From Sinotaia quadrata (lineage: Eukaryota; Mollusca; Gastropoda; Architaenioglossa; Viviparidae), in NCBI GenBank assembly GCA_028829895.1, contig CM054177.1:74507163-74571162 (forward strand): DNA of 64,000 bases, written 5' to 3'. Below, piece by piece: positions 37,591 to 49,941 of this stretch; the stretch's first letter is position 1, and every line of letters starts with the position of its first letter. The notes beneath the pieces are model-generated. The model did not search any database. It saw only the letters and a program-made list of their open reading frames with translations, and was not told the DNA's origin. A program made the translations under genes and the position numbers.

Positions 37591-37830
37591 GATCACTTTG
37601 ATATCGTACTTAACATATATGATCACTTTGATATCGCACTTGACATATATGATCACTTTGATATCGCACTTAACATATATGATCACTTTGATATCGCACT
37701 TAACATATATGATCACCATGATATCGCGCTTAACATATATGATCACCATGATATCGCGCTTAACATATATGATCACCATGATGTCGCGCTTAACATATAT
37801 GATCACCATGATATCGCGCTTAACATATAT
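37591..37830. repeat. 30-bp minisatellite, 8 copies in two blocks
   Basis: Eight exact 30-bp units. The first four carry GATCACTTTGATATCG, the last four GATCACCATGATRTCGCGC. All contain TGATCA and most GATATC palindromes. Frames are open in several registers because 30 is a multiple of three. Confidence 0.97.
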
Positions 37831-38109
37831 TTTGAATAATTTATTTATATCATTTTCGAGTCCGTTTTCAACTTTCATTGATATCGAAGACGGCCGATTG
37901 GCACTACTTTGATGACAGTAAACAGACCTTTGACCGACTAGAGTTTTGTTTATTTTATTTTACAACAGCAACTTTTCTTTCAAGTTGGGAGTCATTGAGA
38001 GAATTTGGTAACAATGAGAGTCCTGGGATTGAAGAGATGTTGGCTTTACATAACCAGTATTTATTTACTTTGCCATCTTTCAAGCTGTCAATGCCAACTT
38101 TGAATGATT

Positions 38110-38365
38110 AGCGCGCACTCATACACACAGACACACACAGTCTCATTCACACAGATACGCACTCACTCACAGAGATACACACAAAGACAGGCACTCACAC
38201 AAACACTCAGACACAGATATACACACTAACACACGCATACAGACATTCACACAGACGCGCTCGCTCACACAGAGGCACACTCACGCACAGACACAAAATA
38301 CATTCAGAGACACAAACATATACACACTCATATTCACATAGACAGTCACACACGAGCACACACAT

Positions 38366-38373
<8 letters not shown>
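38110..38373. repeat. CA-rich degenerate simple-sequence tract
   Basis: CACACA interrupted by CACTCA, CAGACA and GATACA words over about 260 bp, leading into the TA run. Confidence 0.85.

Positions 38374-38454
<81 letters not shown>
38374..38454. repeat. TA microsatellite
   Basis: About 40 uninterrupted TA units, expected to extrude cruciform structures and to be length-variable. Confidence 0.98.
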
Positions 38455-38456
<2 letters not shown>

Positions 38457-38982
38457 AACACATACCATTTAACACGCAGGCACTAACCCCACAAATACAG
38501 TTCTGTTTTACAGTTTTTAAACATTTTGTCCAAATAATAACAGTAAACTAAAATGTTCAGTTCTGCATCTCCTTACAGATAAAATACCGAAGTATGTGAA
38601 AATGATTGTCTCTCCATTGAACTGTAAAGAAGCAGTAGATCATGTTAAGTATTATCTCCCTTTGACAGTGTCATTAGTTAATGCAAACGGTTTGCCGTGG
38701 TAAATGACAGTGACGTTTTATATAATATCAAACGAAGATAAACTTTTAAAATATGAATGTTAAAGCAATATCTTTTATTACATTTGTATATCTCCATCGT
38801 TGAAAGAAAAGCTTTACTAAAATTGTCTTGTACTTCGGAAGGAAATTATTTGTAATCCGCTTTCACACACTGCCTTCAAATTTAAAAATAAAATAAAATT
38901 CTATGAATCTTCGCATTACCTTTTTTCTTAACACCCAAATCTCTTCTGAAGAAATTTTTTAGATAACTCTTTGCAGCAATTT

Positions 38983-39441
38983 GTCTAAACTTACTCTGTC
39001 CTTTATATTTTTACTATAATTACGTCACTGTCTAAACTTACTCTGTCCTATAAATTTTTACTATAATTACGTCACTGTCTAAACTTACTCTGTCCTTTAC
39101 ATTTTTACTATAATTACGTCACTGTCTAAACTTACTCTGTCCTATACATTTTTACTATAATTACGTCACTGTCTAAACTTACTCTGTCCTTTACATGTTT
39201 ACTATAATTACGTCACTGTCTAAACTTACTCTGTCCTTTACATGTTTATTATAATTACGTAACTGTGCAACTTGTCTAAACTTATTCTGCCCTGTACATT
39301 TTTACTATAATTACGTCACTGTGCAACTTGTCTAAACTTATTCTGCCCTGTACATTTTTACTATAATTACGTAACTGTGCAATTTGTCTAAACTTATTCT
39401 GCCCTATACATTTTTACTATAATTACGTTACAGTGCAATTT
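38983..39441. repeat. 47-bp then 56-bp minisatellite, 9 copies
   Basis: GTCTAAACTTA starts at 38983, 39030, 39077, 39124, 39171, 39218 (47 bp), then 39274, 39330 and 39386 (56 bp). The longer units carry an extra 9 bp (GTGCAACTT type). Each unit has TTACGTCA, TTACGTAA or, once, TTACGTTA. Confidence 0.95.
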
Positions 39442-39544
39442 CCCTAGAAAGAGTCACCAATATCTCAAAATAACGCTGTAAATAAATGTAACTATTATAA
39501 AAGTTAATATTAAAAGTAATGTTTTTCCTTCATAAAAGTTGTCT

Positions 39545-39775
39545 TCTTCCGTTCTGAGTACATTAGATGTGTGTCTTCCTTCTGAGTACTTTAGATGTGT
39601 GTCTTCGTCTGAACACATTTGATGTGTATCTTCGCCTTGAGCACATTAGACATGTGTCTGCGTATTGAGCACATTAGACATGTGTCTTTGTTCTGAGCAC
39701 ATTAGATATGTGTCTTCGCTCTGAGTACATTAGGTAAGCGTCTTTGTTCTGAGCACATTAGATATGTGTGGGCTA
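39545..39775. repeat. Minisatellite of about 28-31 bp, about 8 copies
   Basis: GAGCACATTAGAYATGTGTCTTCG-like units, irregular in length and sequence. Confidence 0.85.
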
Positions 39776-40284
39776 TTTGTAATAAGGCTACGACTGCCTC
39801 AGCAAGGCGCTTGACACACTAGAATAAGTCACTCGTAACCAATGCATAGAGTAAGGCATTCAAATACTGAAATTTTGATAATTAGAAAATAAAATAATCA
39901 TTCAACAAAATCAGAATGTGCACCCGGTCACGCTTCACTTTTCATTAACAAAAATGTAAACAGACAATTTGATAGTTCATTTTGACCATGTGGTTTACGC
40001 ACATACAAACAACAAGAGCACACACAGCATACAGGCACACACATGGGAAGCTTCTTATTGCCAAAGGTAAACATTTTCACCGATCACGTGATCTATAACC
40101 GAAGCCAATCACTATCCTTGACCTATGTACTTATAATGAAAAGAATTAATATTTCTGTGTGTCACATTATAGAAAATCCATCACAACTCAAATCGCTGAT
40201 CTCTATATCTATCTATAAGATCAGTGAGTGACAGCTGATTATGTTGTGATTGACTTCAGCAATAGATGAGAGCGTATGATGTGC

Positions 40285-40590
40285 ATTAAGTGTAATAAAG
40301 TCAAACTATTTAATTGGAAACGAGAAAATTGCAGAAAGTGGAATAAAGTCAAACTATTTAAATGTAAAAGAGAAAATTGCACAAAGTGGAATAAGGTCAA
40401 ACATTTTAAATGTAAAAGAGAAAATTGCACAAAGTGGAATAAAGTCAAACTATTTAAATGTAAAAGAGAAAATTGCACAAAGCGGAATAAAGTCAAACTA
40501 TTTAAATGTAAAAGAAAAAATTGCACAAAGCGGAATAAAGTCAAACTAATTAATTGCAAATGAAATACATTCCACAAAGTGGAATAAAGT
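40285..40590. repeat. 48-bp minisatellite, about 6 copies
   Basis: GAATAAAGTCAAACTATTTAA starts (first 20 bases shared) at 40341, 40389, 40437, 40485 and 40533, with a diverged unit before and after. The 16-codon unit gives a CKRENC-bearing frame on plus and a Leu/Phe frame on minus. Neither is credited as a gene. Confidence 0.95.
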
Positions 40591-40842
40591 ACAACCTATT
40601 AGCAGTAAATGAATGAATCAATTAATTCATGACATGAATTCACCAACATTGCCGTATGTGAATGTATTTTATGGTTAAAATACAAAAAATGGCCACAAAC
40701 AAATAAGTCAAAGAAAAGTAATAGAAAACAGATAAGAAAATTTGGATGCAAAATAATTAATCAAATGCGAAAAAACTCCTATATCAAATGCAACCATTTT
40801 TGTGAAGATCTACCTTTTTGAAGGCTTGCTTCAAAATTACGA

Positions 40843-40844
<2 letters not shown>

Positions 40845-40896
<52 letters not shown>
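40845..40896. repeat. CA microsatellite
   Basis: 26 CA units. Confidence 0.98.
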
Positions 40897-40897
<1 letters not shown>

Positions 40898-41579
40898 ATC
40901 AAACATACACATCTTCCCAAAACGTTCTTGAGGTAGTTTGTTTTAAAATATTCTTATATTCTCTTATTTTGTAATTTTTTAATAAATAATATACGAAACT
41001 ACTACTTTTCAATGTTATTTAAATTTAAACGCCCTTAGCTGTTTTGGAGCTTAACTAAAAAGTAAATATTTAAATAAAATCAACATTGTAACAATTTCAT
41101 GTTTGAGTATACAATTAAAGCGTCACTGTATTTCTAGAAAGCGTATGTTTGTCACATAAAGTAATAGCTCAGTAAAATTTACAGTCTACAAGTACATACG
41201 AGCGGATACCTAAATTAGAGACTTTAATTTTGGACCCTCCGTTGCAATATGCCATACATTATATATATATTTTTTATTATATTTTTATTTTTATTTTTTT
41301 TTTGGGGGGGTGGCAGGAGTGCTGTGAGTTTACCATGATTCATCAGGCTTACTATATATTTAAATAAATAAAATCCTTACGAATACTTTCATATTTGAAA
41401 ACATTCATGTCTTCTTTACTTTTATAATTCACGTGAAATATTTCGCACCCGAAACTACCTACAAAGTATATTCTGGTTGTAAAAGTGTGAGTCGTCTGGG
41501 TCACTTATACAGCCGTCATATTTAAAAATCTTACAACCCGTCAATCGCACACACAAACAGTTACACATTAACAGTTTTA
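40897..41579. other. AT-rich intergenic DNA, no gene seen
   Basis: Includes a T-rich and G-run stretch near 41260-41320. Confidence 0.5.
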
Positions 41580-42075
41580 AACATTGTAGCCAGTACCTTA
41601 CAAGTACACCAGTATTAAACTGTAACCAGTATCATACAAGAAGAACACTATCAGACTGTAAAAGTAATTGTAAATAGACCAATATCGAATTGTAGTCAGT
41701 AATTACAATACACCAATATCAAACTATAGTCATTTTCTTACAAACAAACATAAAGTTGTAATTCAGTATCTTAAAAGTAGACCGATTTAAAACTGCAATC
41801 ATTATCTGACACATAGGTCAATATCAAATTATAATCAATACCTTACGAACAGACCAACGTTAAATTGTTGTCAGTAATTACAAATAGACCATTATCACAT
41901 ATTTATCATTATTTTACAAGTAGACCAATATTAAACTATCTTCACTATATTATACATACATTAATAGTCTTTATTCAAAAGAGACCAATATCAAACGGTA
42001 GTTATTTATTACAAATAGACAACATTCAAACAATATTCATTTTATCCTACAAATAGACAATTATCAAACTGTTAA
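41580..42075. repeat. Degenerate minisatellite (TTACAAxTAGACCAATATCAAACT)
   Basis: TACAARTAGACCA and ATATCAAACTGTA words recur roughly every 45 bp about eleven times, with heavy divergence. It looks like an old array. Confidence 0.75.
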
Positions 42076-42077
42076 TA

Positions 42078-42244
42078 TAATTAATATAATATAATATAAT
42101 ACAATACGATATGATATGATATGATATATGATATGATATGATATGATATGAAATGAAATGACATGACATGACATGACATGACATGACATAATATAATATA
42201 ATATAATATAATATAATATAATATAATATAATATAATATAATAT
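42078..42244. repeat. Pentanucleotide microsatellite (ATAAT / ATGAT / ATGAC blocks)
   Basis: 5-bp period throughout: ATAAT, then ATGAT, AATGA, ATGAC (about 42160-42188), then ATAAT again. Blocks differ by single transitions. Confidence 0.96.
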
Positions 42245-42432
42245 TTTTTATTCCTTTCTTCAGTATGCAATATATGGCCAGAGAGAAAAATGAGGCTAGA
42301 GTGCATTATTGGTCAGAGGTCAATAGCTAGTTTCTTATTTGCTCTGTATTCCCTTTGTCATTTCATCACTCTGGACTTTCAATGCAATTCTGTGTTCGAC
42401 AGCCGTTGAAGTTTGTGGTAAATTGGTAGACA

Positions 42433-42558
<126 letters not shown>

Positions 42559-42660
42559 CCTTTATTGTCCAATTGAGTTTGTGAGTTAAAGCCAGGGAAA
42601 GATTTTAGCAGTGTCAAAAACTCCCCTTCCTGCACCAAGTGCACTGCTTGTGATACCAAT
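42559..42660 (-). mobile_element. Possible LINE or SINE 3' end running into the GATA array
   Basis: Read on minus, this unique stretch ends in TTGGACAATAAAGGATC and passes directly into a TATC array. Ending in AATAAAGGA plus a simple repeat is how many non-LTR elements finish. The family is not identified and no second copy is in the window. Confidence 0.35.
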
Positions 42661-43689
42661 CAAAAGCAAATAAACAAATATAATGCGTCTACCGTTGTCT
42701 CAGTCGGTGCAAGGGAGGCTATTTTTCAAAAATGATTTCTGACTGTGAGGTCATCTTGACCTTTTATGATACCTGACCTGTGTGTCTTCTCACGCCCTTC
42801 CATGCTGCCTACCCTTTACTGTCTTCACACCGCAAGAAGATAATTTGAAAATAAAGCACTTTCGGCAAACTTTTGTTTGATTTTCGTTTTTTTACTTACA
42901 GGAAAGCAGTTTTCACATATTTGCAACTGCTTGACATCTATAGAAAAGATATGGTAACTGTAAATTATGATAATGCTTGCAATGTTAATCGCCATTCGTT
43001 GTAGTTTATGTAAGTGATAATGAATATAAAAAGAAATCGATGAAGAATGGCTGTCATAAGTATATTAAAACATACTTACGCATAGTAACATGCCAGTCGT
43101 AATATTTACAATTAAACTGTACTTAATTTAATGTGAGCTATAATGCATATTAAAACGTTAATATTTTTTGTAACATGACAGTCATAATGTGAGCAGGAAA
43201 GTAATGCATTACATAGCATGACATAGCTTAGTACTCTGTATGCTCAATCACTCAAACAGATAATTGTATAAAATACTACAACATGGTCTAGAAGTGCCTG
43301 TCTATAATAAAATAGTCAAAATGATATGAAATAAATTACTTTTAAACATATAAGGGTTTGAACGCTAAAATAATTGTCAAATATATGGATACGTATATAG
43401 TAGCTATGCATACTATATACGTTATTATACTATTATGACTTCATATATTATCATAAACCATGTAACAATTGTTAATGTATGTTGGGTTGTGTTTCAATGA
43501 TTTTTTTTAAAAAGCGTTAACTTATTTAGTTGCTTAAATCAAAACCATTGTAAATCATAATAACCCATATCATATTATTTAATTTCCTGCAGGCACGGTG
43601 ATATCAAATGATCCTCCTTTCATTTCTCAAACCTTTTACTGGACTCTAATAATTATCCTCTCTCATTTCATTTAATTTCATGGCTAGCT
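42661..43689. other. AT-rich intergenic DNA, no gene seen
   Basis: No supported feature. Confidence 0.5.
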
Positions 43690-43925
43690 AATTAGATCGT
43701 CTCGTGAAGGCTCACCCACCAAGGACAACTCGTGTCAACCCGAGGGCTAGTTGTGGGGTGCGCAACTTCGCCACTGATGCTGTAACACCCGATGGTGAAA
43801 AGACACACAGTCCAACACTCCCCCTTCCCTACCCCTTGACTGCTTTCCTCACAGGAGCTGCAGTAGACTTTCATCCTGAGATGTTCTCGGTCTTGGATGG
43901 CTCTTGTGAGGATAAGTAAGTCCAA
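43690..43925 (-). repeat. GC-richer fragment related to 51490-51620
   Basis: The stretch GTTCTCGGTCTTGGATGGCT (43882 onward) resembles GTTCCCGGTCCAGGATAGCT near 51543, and both continue CTxTxxGGAT. Minus frames in both read RAIxDRE. This suggests two old copies of one dispersed family, perhaps a LINE 3' region. The family is not identified. Confidence 0.4.
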
Positions 43926-45296
43926 CACTTTCGCTGGTTACCGTATATAATATAGTGACTATTTCAAGTTTTACAGGTGTTTCCCTAGTTCAGATATTCC
44001 CTCCCTTGCATTCGGTCACTATTTCAGTTTTATAGACGTTTTTTTTCTTTACTGAACTTTTACAATCAGTATTACAGGATGAATGCTTTTGTAAAGCCAA
44101 GGGTGGGTACTTTCTGAAGAAAATAGTCATTTATTATTTTAATAGTATTAAGAACGCAATGACTATAATTAGTGAAATGACATATTTATCTTGCTTTGCT
44201 TTACATTGTATCTGTTAAAAGTTAAAGAATTAATTAAGGTTTGTTTTTTCTGTAGTCCCATACCCTCTTCAACAGCATATTTCAGTCAACATATGCACAA
44301 GCTTTTCCTCACTTTCTGTTACGTTGTATAAAACAATATGCAATACATAGAATCCAATAGTTGAAAATGTAAACATATTTTAAAACAGATTAACGCACTA
44401 GATTTTACCAGCATCTGTTTAAAAATACTAAATTAAAACCCGTCATGACAAGACATAGACACTTATCAAATTACCAACGCAGTTAGGTTCAATAATTTAA
44501 TTGCCTACCTTAATTTGTTAATTTGTGTATCTTCTTCATAAATAAAAACTCACAATCCTTTAATGAAAATGGACTGCATACTAATATTAGAAAAAGAATC
44601 AAGAATAATAGACTGAAGAGATCTTGTGCTAAATCGTCATTAAAGAGACCACGCGAAATGACGTATTTCTTCCGTTCTGAATTTATAGACGGTCTTAGAT
44701 CTGTAGAGAGTAATCCTTCTGGTTTACAGTAAATATGACTTTATATATCATATTTCCATCAATTAATAATAATTTGATATGTATATGAATTTATCACAAA
44801 CAAGACTTGATAACTAAGGTACACATTTTTCGCACATTTGAAAAAAAATGAGAAGATAATATCCCAAAGATTCACAAGTTTATTCATCGAATGCCAGCAA
44901 AAGGACCTTTCCAGTTAAATTTGGGTTACTTGGCAATTATTTCAAAGTATTCTTGAAAAGATGTCGTACATAGGTTAGAATTGCATCTTTGAACATATTA
45001 ATATTGTATATTGAGGCATGTATTTATAACGTACAGAGAATATAATATCAACATATATGACACAGGTCTCCGCGTGACTATCCACAAGTACATGGGTCAA
45101 ACCTGCTTCTGTTACTCAGGCAAAGGCTGCCCTTAAGCCTATGCTAAAATGGTCATCCAGAATATTCTCCTTATAAATTCCTGCTTCTAATTATGATTAT
45201 TTAATTAAATCTTGCATATATTATCGAACTTGTACTATTTATAGTTCGCTTCTTAAAATCTTGTTCCTGTTGAGTCTGGAGGGATCTTGAGGGCAT
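43926..45296. other. AT-rich intergenic DNA, no gene seen
   Basis: The frame 44523-44732 has no domain. No RNA gene recognised. Confidence 0.5.
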
Positions 45297-45860
45297 GTGT
45301 CATGTGTTAGAGTGTGTTTAGCTTTTTATTTCCGTTTGTGTTCAAATATATGGGGTTTTTTCTATTTCTGTTTACGTTCAGTGCCAGAGTTGTTTTTTTT
45401 TATTTGCTTCTTTTCCCGTTTAAGTGCCGTGCTTGCTTTTTATTTCTATTTATTTATGTTAAGTGTAAATGTAAATTGCTTTTTATTTCTATTTATTTAT
45501 GTTATATGTAAATTGCATTTTATTTCTATTTATTTATGTTAAGTGTAAATGTAAACAGTTTTTAATTTCTATTTATTTATGTTAAGTGTAAATGAAAACT
45601 GCTTTATATTTCACTGTTCTTTAATTATTATTTTCGTTCAGTGCAAGTGTATTGTTTTATTCATGTTTATTTACATTAAATGCCAGAGTCTGTTTTGCTT
45701 CTTTTCCCGTTTAAATTCCATTGTATTTTAATTGTTATTTTCCTTAAGTGCAAGTGTATTTTTTAAATCATGTATATTTTGCTTTTTATTTACGTTAAAC
45801 GCCAGTGCATACAGTATTTTTTATTTCCGTTGAAGTGCCAAGGTATGTTTTGTATTTTAT
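45297..45860. repeat. Degenerate T-rich minisatellite
   Basis: TTTTTATTTCTATTTATTTA followed by TGTTAAGTGTAAATG is regular (about 39-41 bp) from 45425 to 45610 and degenerate on both sides (GTTCAGTGCCAGAG, GTTTAAGTGCC). The Phe-rich frames 45297-45542 derive from it. Confidence 0.85.
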
Positions 45861-46375
45861 ATTTACTGGAATGACATTGCTCTCTGCAGATTTCGGCACA
45901 CTACTCGCCAAAAGGCGCGTAACTCAATTCGCCCACTAGACAATGTGATGTGCTATCCAGTCACTAGTCTATTACTCTACCATGTCTACAAACTGCTAGC
46001 CACTAAACTGTTAATTGGCGGACAGTGGTTGCCCGTCACCCGTCACTCGTCAGCCAGTCTACCTCAAGGTCACGTGAAAACTCGAAGATGTGTGGTGAGA
46101 CGTGTGGAGGCCCCCGAATGAATATTAATTAACTAACTTGTTCATTTAAACAAATAACATCCCCCCAAACGCATCGGTAACATTTATAATGGACCTTTAG
46201 CGTTTACAAAGCAAGGAGATTATTTGCGGGATGCCGACATTAATTTAAATATTTCTCTAACGACAGTACAGATTATAATCCGACATAATACATACAATTT
46301 CAGTATTTGTGGAGGCAAGATTTACAATTTACTCTGCATCAAATAAATTGTCTCTAAGAATGATAGGTGATTAAA
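45861..46375. other. Intergenic DNA, no gene seen
   Basis: A slightly GC-richer patch at 45890-46110 includes GTCACCCGTCACTCGTCA. Nothing assignable. Confidence 0.45.
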
Positions 46376-46640
46376 TGAATCAGTGACCGCTTCCTTCATA
46401 ATCATAGGTGTATAGCCCAATCAGAGATAGCCTCCTTCGTAATTACAGGTGTAGTAACCAATCAGCGATCGCCTCCTTCGTAATCATAGATATATTACCC
46501 AATCAGAGATCGCCTCCTTCATAATCAAAGGTCTATTACCCAATCAGAGATCGCTCCTCCCTAAACATATGTGTATTACGCAATCAGAAATCGCTTTCTT
46601 CATAATCATAGATGTATTACCCAATCTACGATAGTTTCCT
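46376..46640. repeat. 41-bp minisatellite carrying CCAAT boxes, 6-7 copies
   Basis: CCAAT starts at 46417, 46458, 46499, 46540 and 46621, with a mutated GCAAT at 46580. Spacing is almost exactly 41 bp. Most copies read CCAATCAG(A/C)GAT, followed by CGCCTCCTTCRTAAT. A more degenerate unit precedes at about 46376. Confidence 0.93.
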
Positions 46641-47549
46641 TCACGTTCAATATAAATTCGTCCAAGAGTTTAGAAATATCTATTATTAGAATATTGATAA
46701 AAATGCACACAGTCCAAGTGTGTTTATTCTTTCCCGTCAGTGTTAATTTTAATTTGTACCTTTTATTTTTTACTTCAGTATCAGTAAATAAACACAGTTA
46801 ACCAGCAGCAGAAAGCTTAAACTACACGTTTTCAGTTATCCTAGCTCTGATGCATATTTTGATTTTTAGAGAAAAAAATTAAAACAGATTAAAATAACTT
46901 TTTACTTTAATCATGGTTGCAACAAATTTGTATGCGCAGCTTGAGATCTTGGATGGCCAGCGGTTACTGTGGGAAATGCTTTCTTTATTGACTACCGCCC
47001 CGTTAGAAATTAAAGTAGCAACTAACACTCAGTTAACAGCATTTAGGGGCGGTTTGATGCGAGTTGCTAATTTAATTAAATTTTGTGAGTTGTAATGAAG
47101 ATAGCTTTAGTGACAGTCTGGTGTCGGGGAATAATGAAATTAGTGATAACTTTAAAACTCAAAAGCCAATAGAGTTACAAAATAATTTAAAATGAACTAT
47201 CTCATACAAACATGTTTTTACAGTACGGGCAAAATCTGGTGTGTAAAATATATTTCTCTACAGACGTTAAGTAAACACTATAAAAACCATGTTCTAGAAC
47301 AAACCTGTTGTTAATATATATTTCCACTTCCATGTTGTATTGCATTGCAAATTATTTTCAGTCCCTGTGTGGATTCCTTTAGACATGGTGTAATTTAATT
47401 CAGTAGAATTTTTTTTTTTTTTTGCTAGGTGGTTTAATCCAGAATTTCGTCAGACTGTTCTTGTTGTTGTCTACATCGTACCAGCTACACTACACTACAT
47501 TAGTGTTCCTGTTAAAAATCCATTTCACCTTTCCACCGCTCATTTGTTC
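46641..47549. other. AT-rich intergenic DNA, no gene seen
   Basis: Short frames at 46571-46801 and 46913-47095 have no domain. Confidence 0.45.
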
Positions 47550-48450
47550 CTAAGTGGCTCCTTGTCGGGTCAGGATGACCCAGCGAAGTTGTTGGAGTCG
47601 ATGGCTTTATTTACTTGTTTCCTGTGCTCGTGCATCATCAAATTCAGATCTGCGGTCTTCCTTTCCGCGTTTCAGCCCCGCCATGTACACGACTGATTTC
47701 GCGCTGTACCAAACGAGCATGCGTTTGAGCACTTCATCACTATCTCCTAATTACCGTCGGCACAAGCTCCCGGCACCAGTTCTGGCGTGGGCTCAAGAGA
47801 CGACCTGTCTGCGCATGACCAGCAATCATCCTGCACTTAGATTGACATGGGAGCAGGGAACGGCCGCCTTAATCCATTTACTGCGAACCAGCTGTGTCGC
47901 CATGTTTGCACTCTCGCGAGATGCGGAGTGGCAGTGCCAGCATCTGTAAATCGCGCCCGGGCGGCCAGGGGCGGGTAGGTGCAAGACTAAGCAGATTTAA
48001 GGGTTAGAGTTCTGCCCCTTGGAGGGTGATCAGGTCGCACGCTTTTTATTCTTTGTTGCCGTCTTGGAGAGCCACACCACAAGTGCAGCTGTCCCGGGAG
48101 GACAGTGTCAGGGAGCTCGGAAGACACGATTTGTTCATGACGCCTTTTCTTTCCAAGTTAGCATTCTCTTGGGTATCATAGCCTGGCACGCCATTTAACC
48201 CTTTTAATTTGATCAGAATTAGGTCGTCAGCCAAATGCCCGTAGACGTGGATTTGTTCAGACTGACAAAGAGAGAGAACGTGTGGGATCAAGGGGACTAA
48301 CTCTTCGCAACGCCGCCACGTTTCTTGATGCCACATGCGCCGCGGCTAGGAAAATAGTTCCATTTTTCTCTGGCCGTGATTTCGCCAGGGATTGTTTCCT
48401 GTCCTGCGAGCGCGGCTAACAAATGCTTTGGGATTGCTTCAGCTGGAAGG
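47550..48450. promoter_or_regulatory. CpG-rich, GC-rich segment, candidate promoter
   Basis: About 900 bp of clearly higher GC and CpG content than the surroundings. It includes TCTCGCGAGA at 47912-47921 and CGCCATGTT (minus strand AACATGGCG, YY1-like) at 47898-47906. GC-rich words (CGCGCCCGGGCGGCC) sit at 47950-47967. Frames 47554-47949 (plus, GTG start, 131 codons) and 48046-48336 (minus, 96 codons) are open but unrecognised, and either could be exon or chance. The paired TCTCGCGAGA/ATGGCG signature suggests a housekeeping-type start on the minus strand. No gene can be named. Confidence 0.5.
47912..47921. promoter_or_regulatory. TCTCGCGAGA palindrome
   Basis: A perfect 10-bp palindrome known as a core element of CpG-island promoters in animals. 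It lies 6 bp from a YY1-like ATGGCG on the minus strand. Confidence 0.6.
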
Positions 48451-49941
48451 ATGCTTGTAAACTTCTGTCAGAGTAGGTTGGCTTGTAAATTTAGTTGTTG
48501 ACTGAAATGCTTTCTTAATTTTGTCTTACATTTCGTCCCCCTCCCCTTTCCCTGTCCATTTTTTTTATTTCGCCTTTTTTCTTTTTGTTTATTCATTCCC
48601 ATTTTTAAAATACAACAATATATTTCTTTTGACTTATATTTCGAACATAACAACCTTTATCTCTGCAAGATTGTTTCTAAAATCAATTTGAAATGGCAGC
48701 AATGCAGTGATGTACAGTATCTGTGTTCGTTTTATGTATCTCTTCCTCTCCTGTCTGTTTGCATCCAAAATCTGTCTATCTCTCTTTATATAATATGTTG
48801 CCTGCGTGCGAGCACTGAGTGTGGTAATGATTGTGACATGTATGTTGATTTACTCGTTGGCTTTAACCTTGAACCCACCCTTATCTCTCATAATCATTTG
48901 AAATTTAAAATCAGTATTTTGCCTTGTTTTATTAGCTCACCTTTTTATTCTTTTCTCCGAACAATTCTCCAAATTTTTTTGACGACTGACCCACACGAAT
49001 TTTGAATAAACTTCACGTGACAAAATGTCTGAAGTAAGCATTTTACCCGGAAGAGGGGCATCAGAAATTTATCGGCCATTTATTTTCAAATTAGGTCTGT
49101 GTAGAATTTTATTCAAACAGTTTTAGAAAAACTGTTTTTAGAAAAACTGTTTTTAGTTTTTAGAAAACTGAGTTTTCTCGTAGCATCTCCCTCCCTCCCT
49201 CTTTAATTGCTGTCATTATTTTTAAAAACACGTCATATCTAATTTGCGACAACTTCCTCCTAAACATGTGGCAGTCGCTCCAATTATTTTGGTCCAGACG
49301 TGTACGTAAATTATCAAGCAAACGATATATCTGTCAACAGAATCAGCGTGAAAATATCTATGTCTGGGACGCGGCGACCTGTCTTTCGCTTAACTGAGGC
49401 CTACCGCAAACGTCGCATTTCTTCGAATCGAGAGTTCACTGCCCTTGTCCTAAACAAGACAGTAGAAATTTAAATGACGCTAACTTACTGTGTTTTTATT
49501 AGTAGTATTATTCATTTGCATATAAATGGTTTGATTTATGTTGGCTGAATTACTTGTCGTGATGGAAGCATATAAGCACACGTCTAGACAAGGTTTTATT
49601 TTTATTTGAAAGAATAATAATAATTTTCAGACAATATAATTGGTCGAATTTAAAAAATTACTATTTATTATTGTAGGGGATTGGTGGCGATGATTGGGGT
49701 GGGATATGTTGTAAGCGATGATGACTTTGTACGTGATCGAACAACATTTCTGTTTGTTTTCTATTTATAGACGATCACCGACTGACATATTTTGATAAAT
49801 AAATGTGTGCTGCATGTCGACAAGTATATGATGTTGTTTTCACGTGTGCCTTTGGGGATCGTCAGGAGCCAAAGAAGTGTGTCTTATTCGACAAATTTAA
49901 TAGAAATGTAGATTAATGTCTACTAAACAGAAAAAAAGAGT
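48451..49941. other. Intergenic DNA, no gene recognised
   Basis: Contains a short ACTGTTTTTAGAAA triplication near 49118-49165. The frame 48688-49005 has no domain. Confidence 0.45.

Noticed and set aside
37591..37830. CRISPR-like regular repeats
   Set aside because: Direct head-to-tail units without spacers in eukaryotic DNA; a minisatellite.
40276..40563. Cys-repeat (CKRENC) protein that looks like a zinc-binding array
   Set aside because: The 48-bp unit is a multiple of three and both strands are open. There are no histidines or other zinc-finger context.
47554..47949. 131-codon plus-strand gene in the CpG-rich segment
   Set aside because: It needs a GTG start in a eukaryote and has no recognisable domain. 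Openness is explained by high GC.
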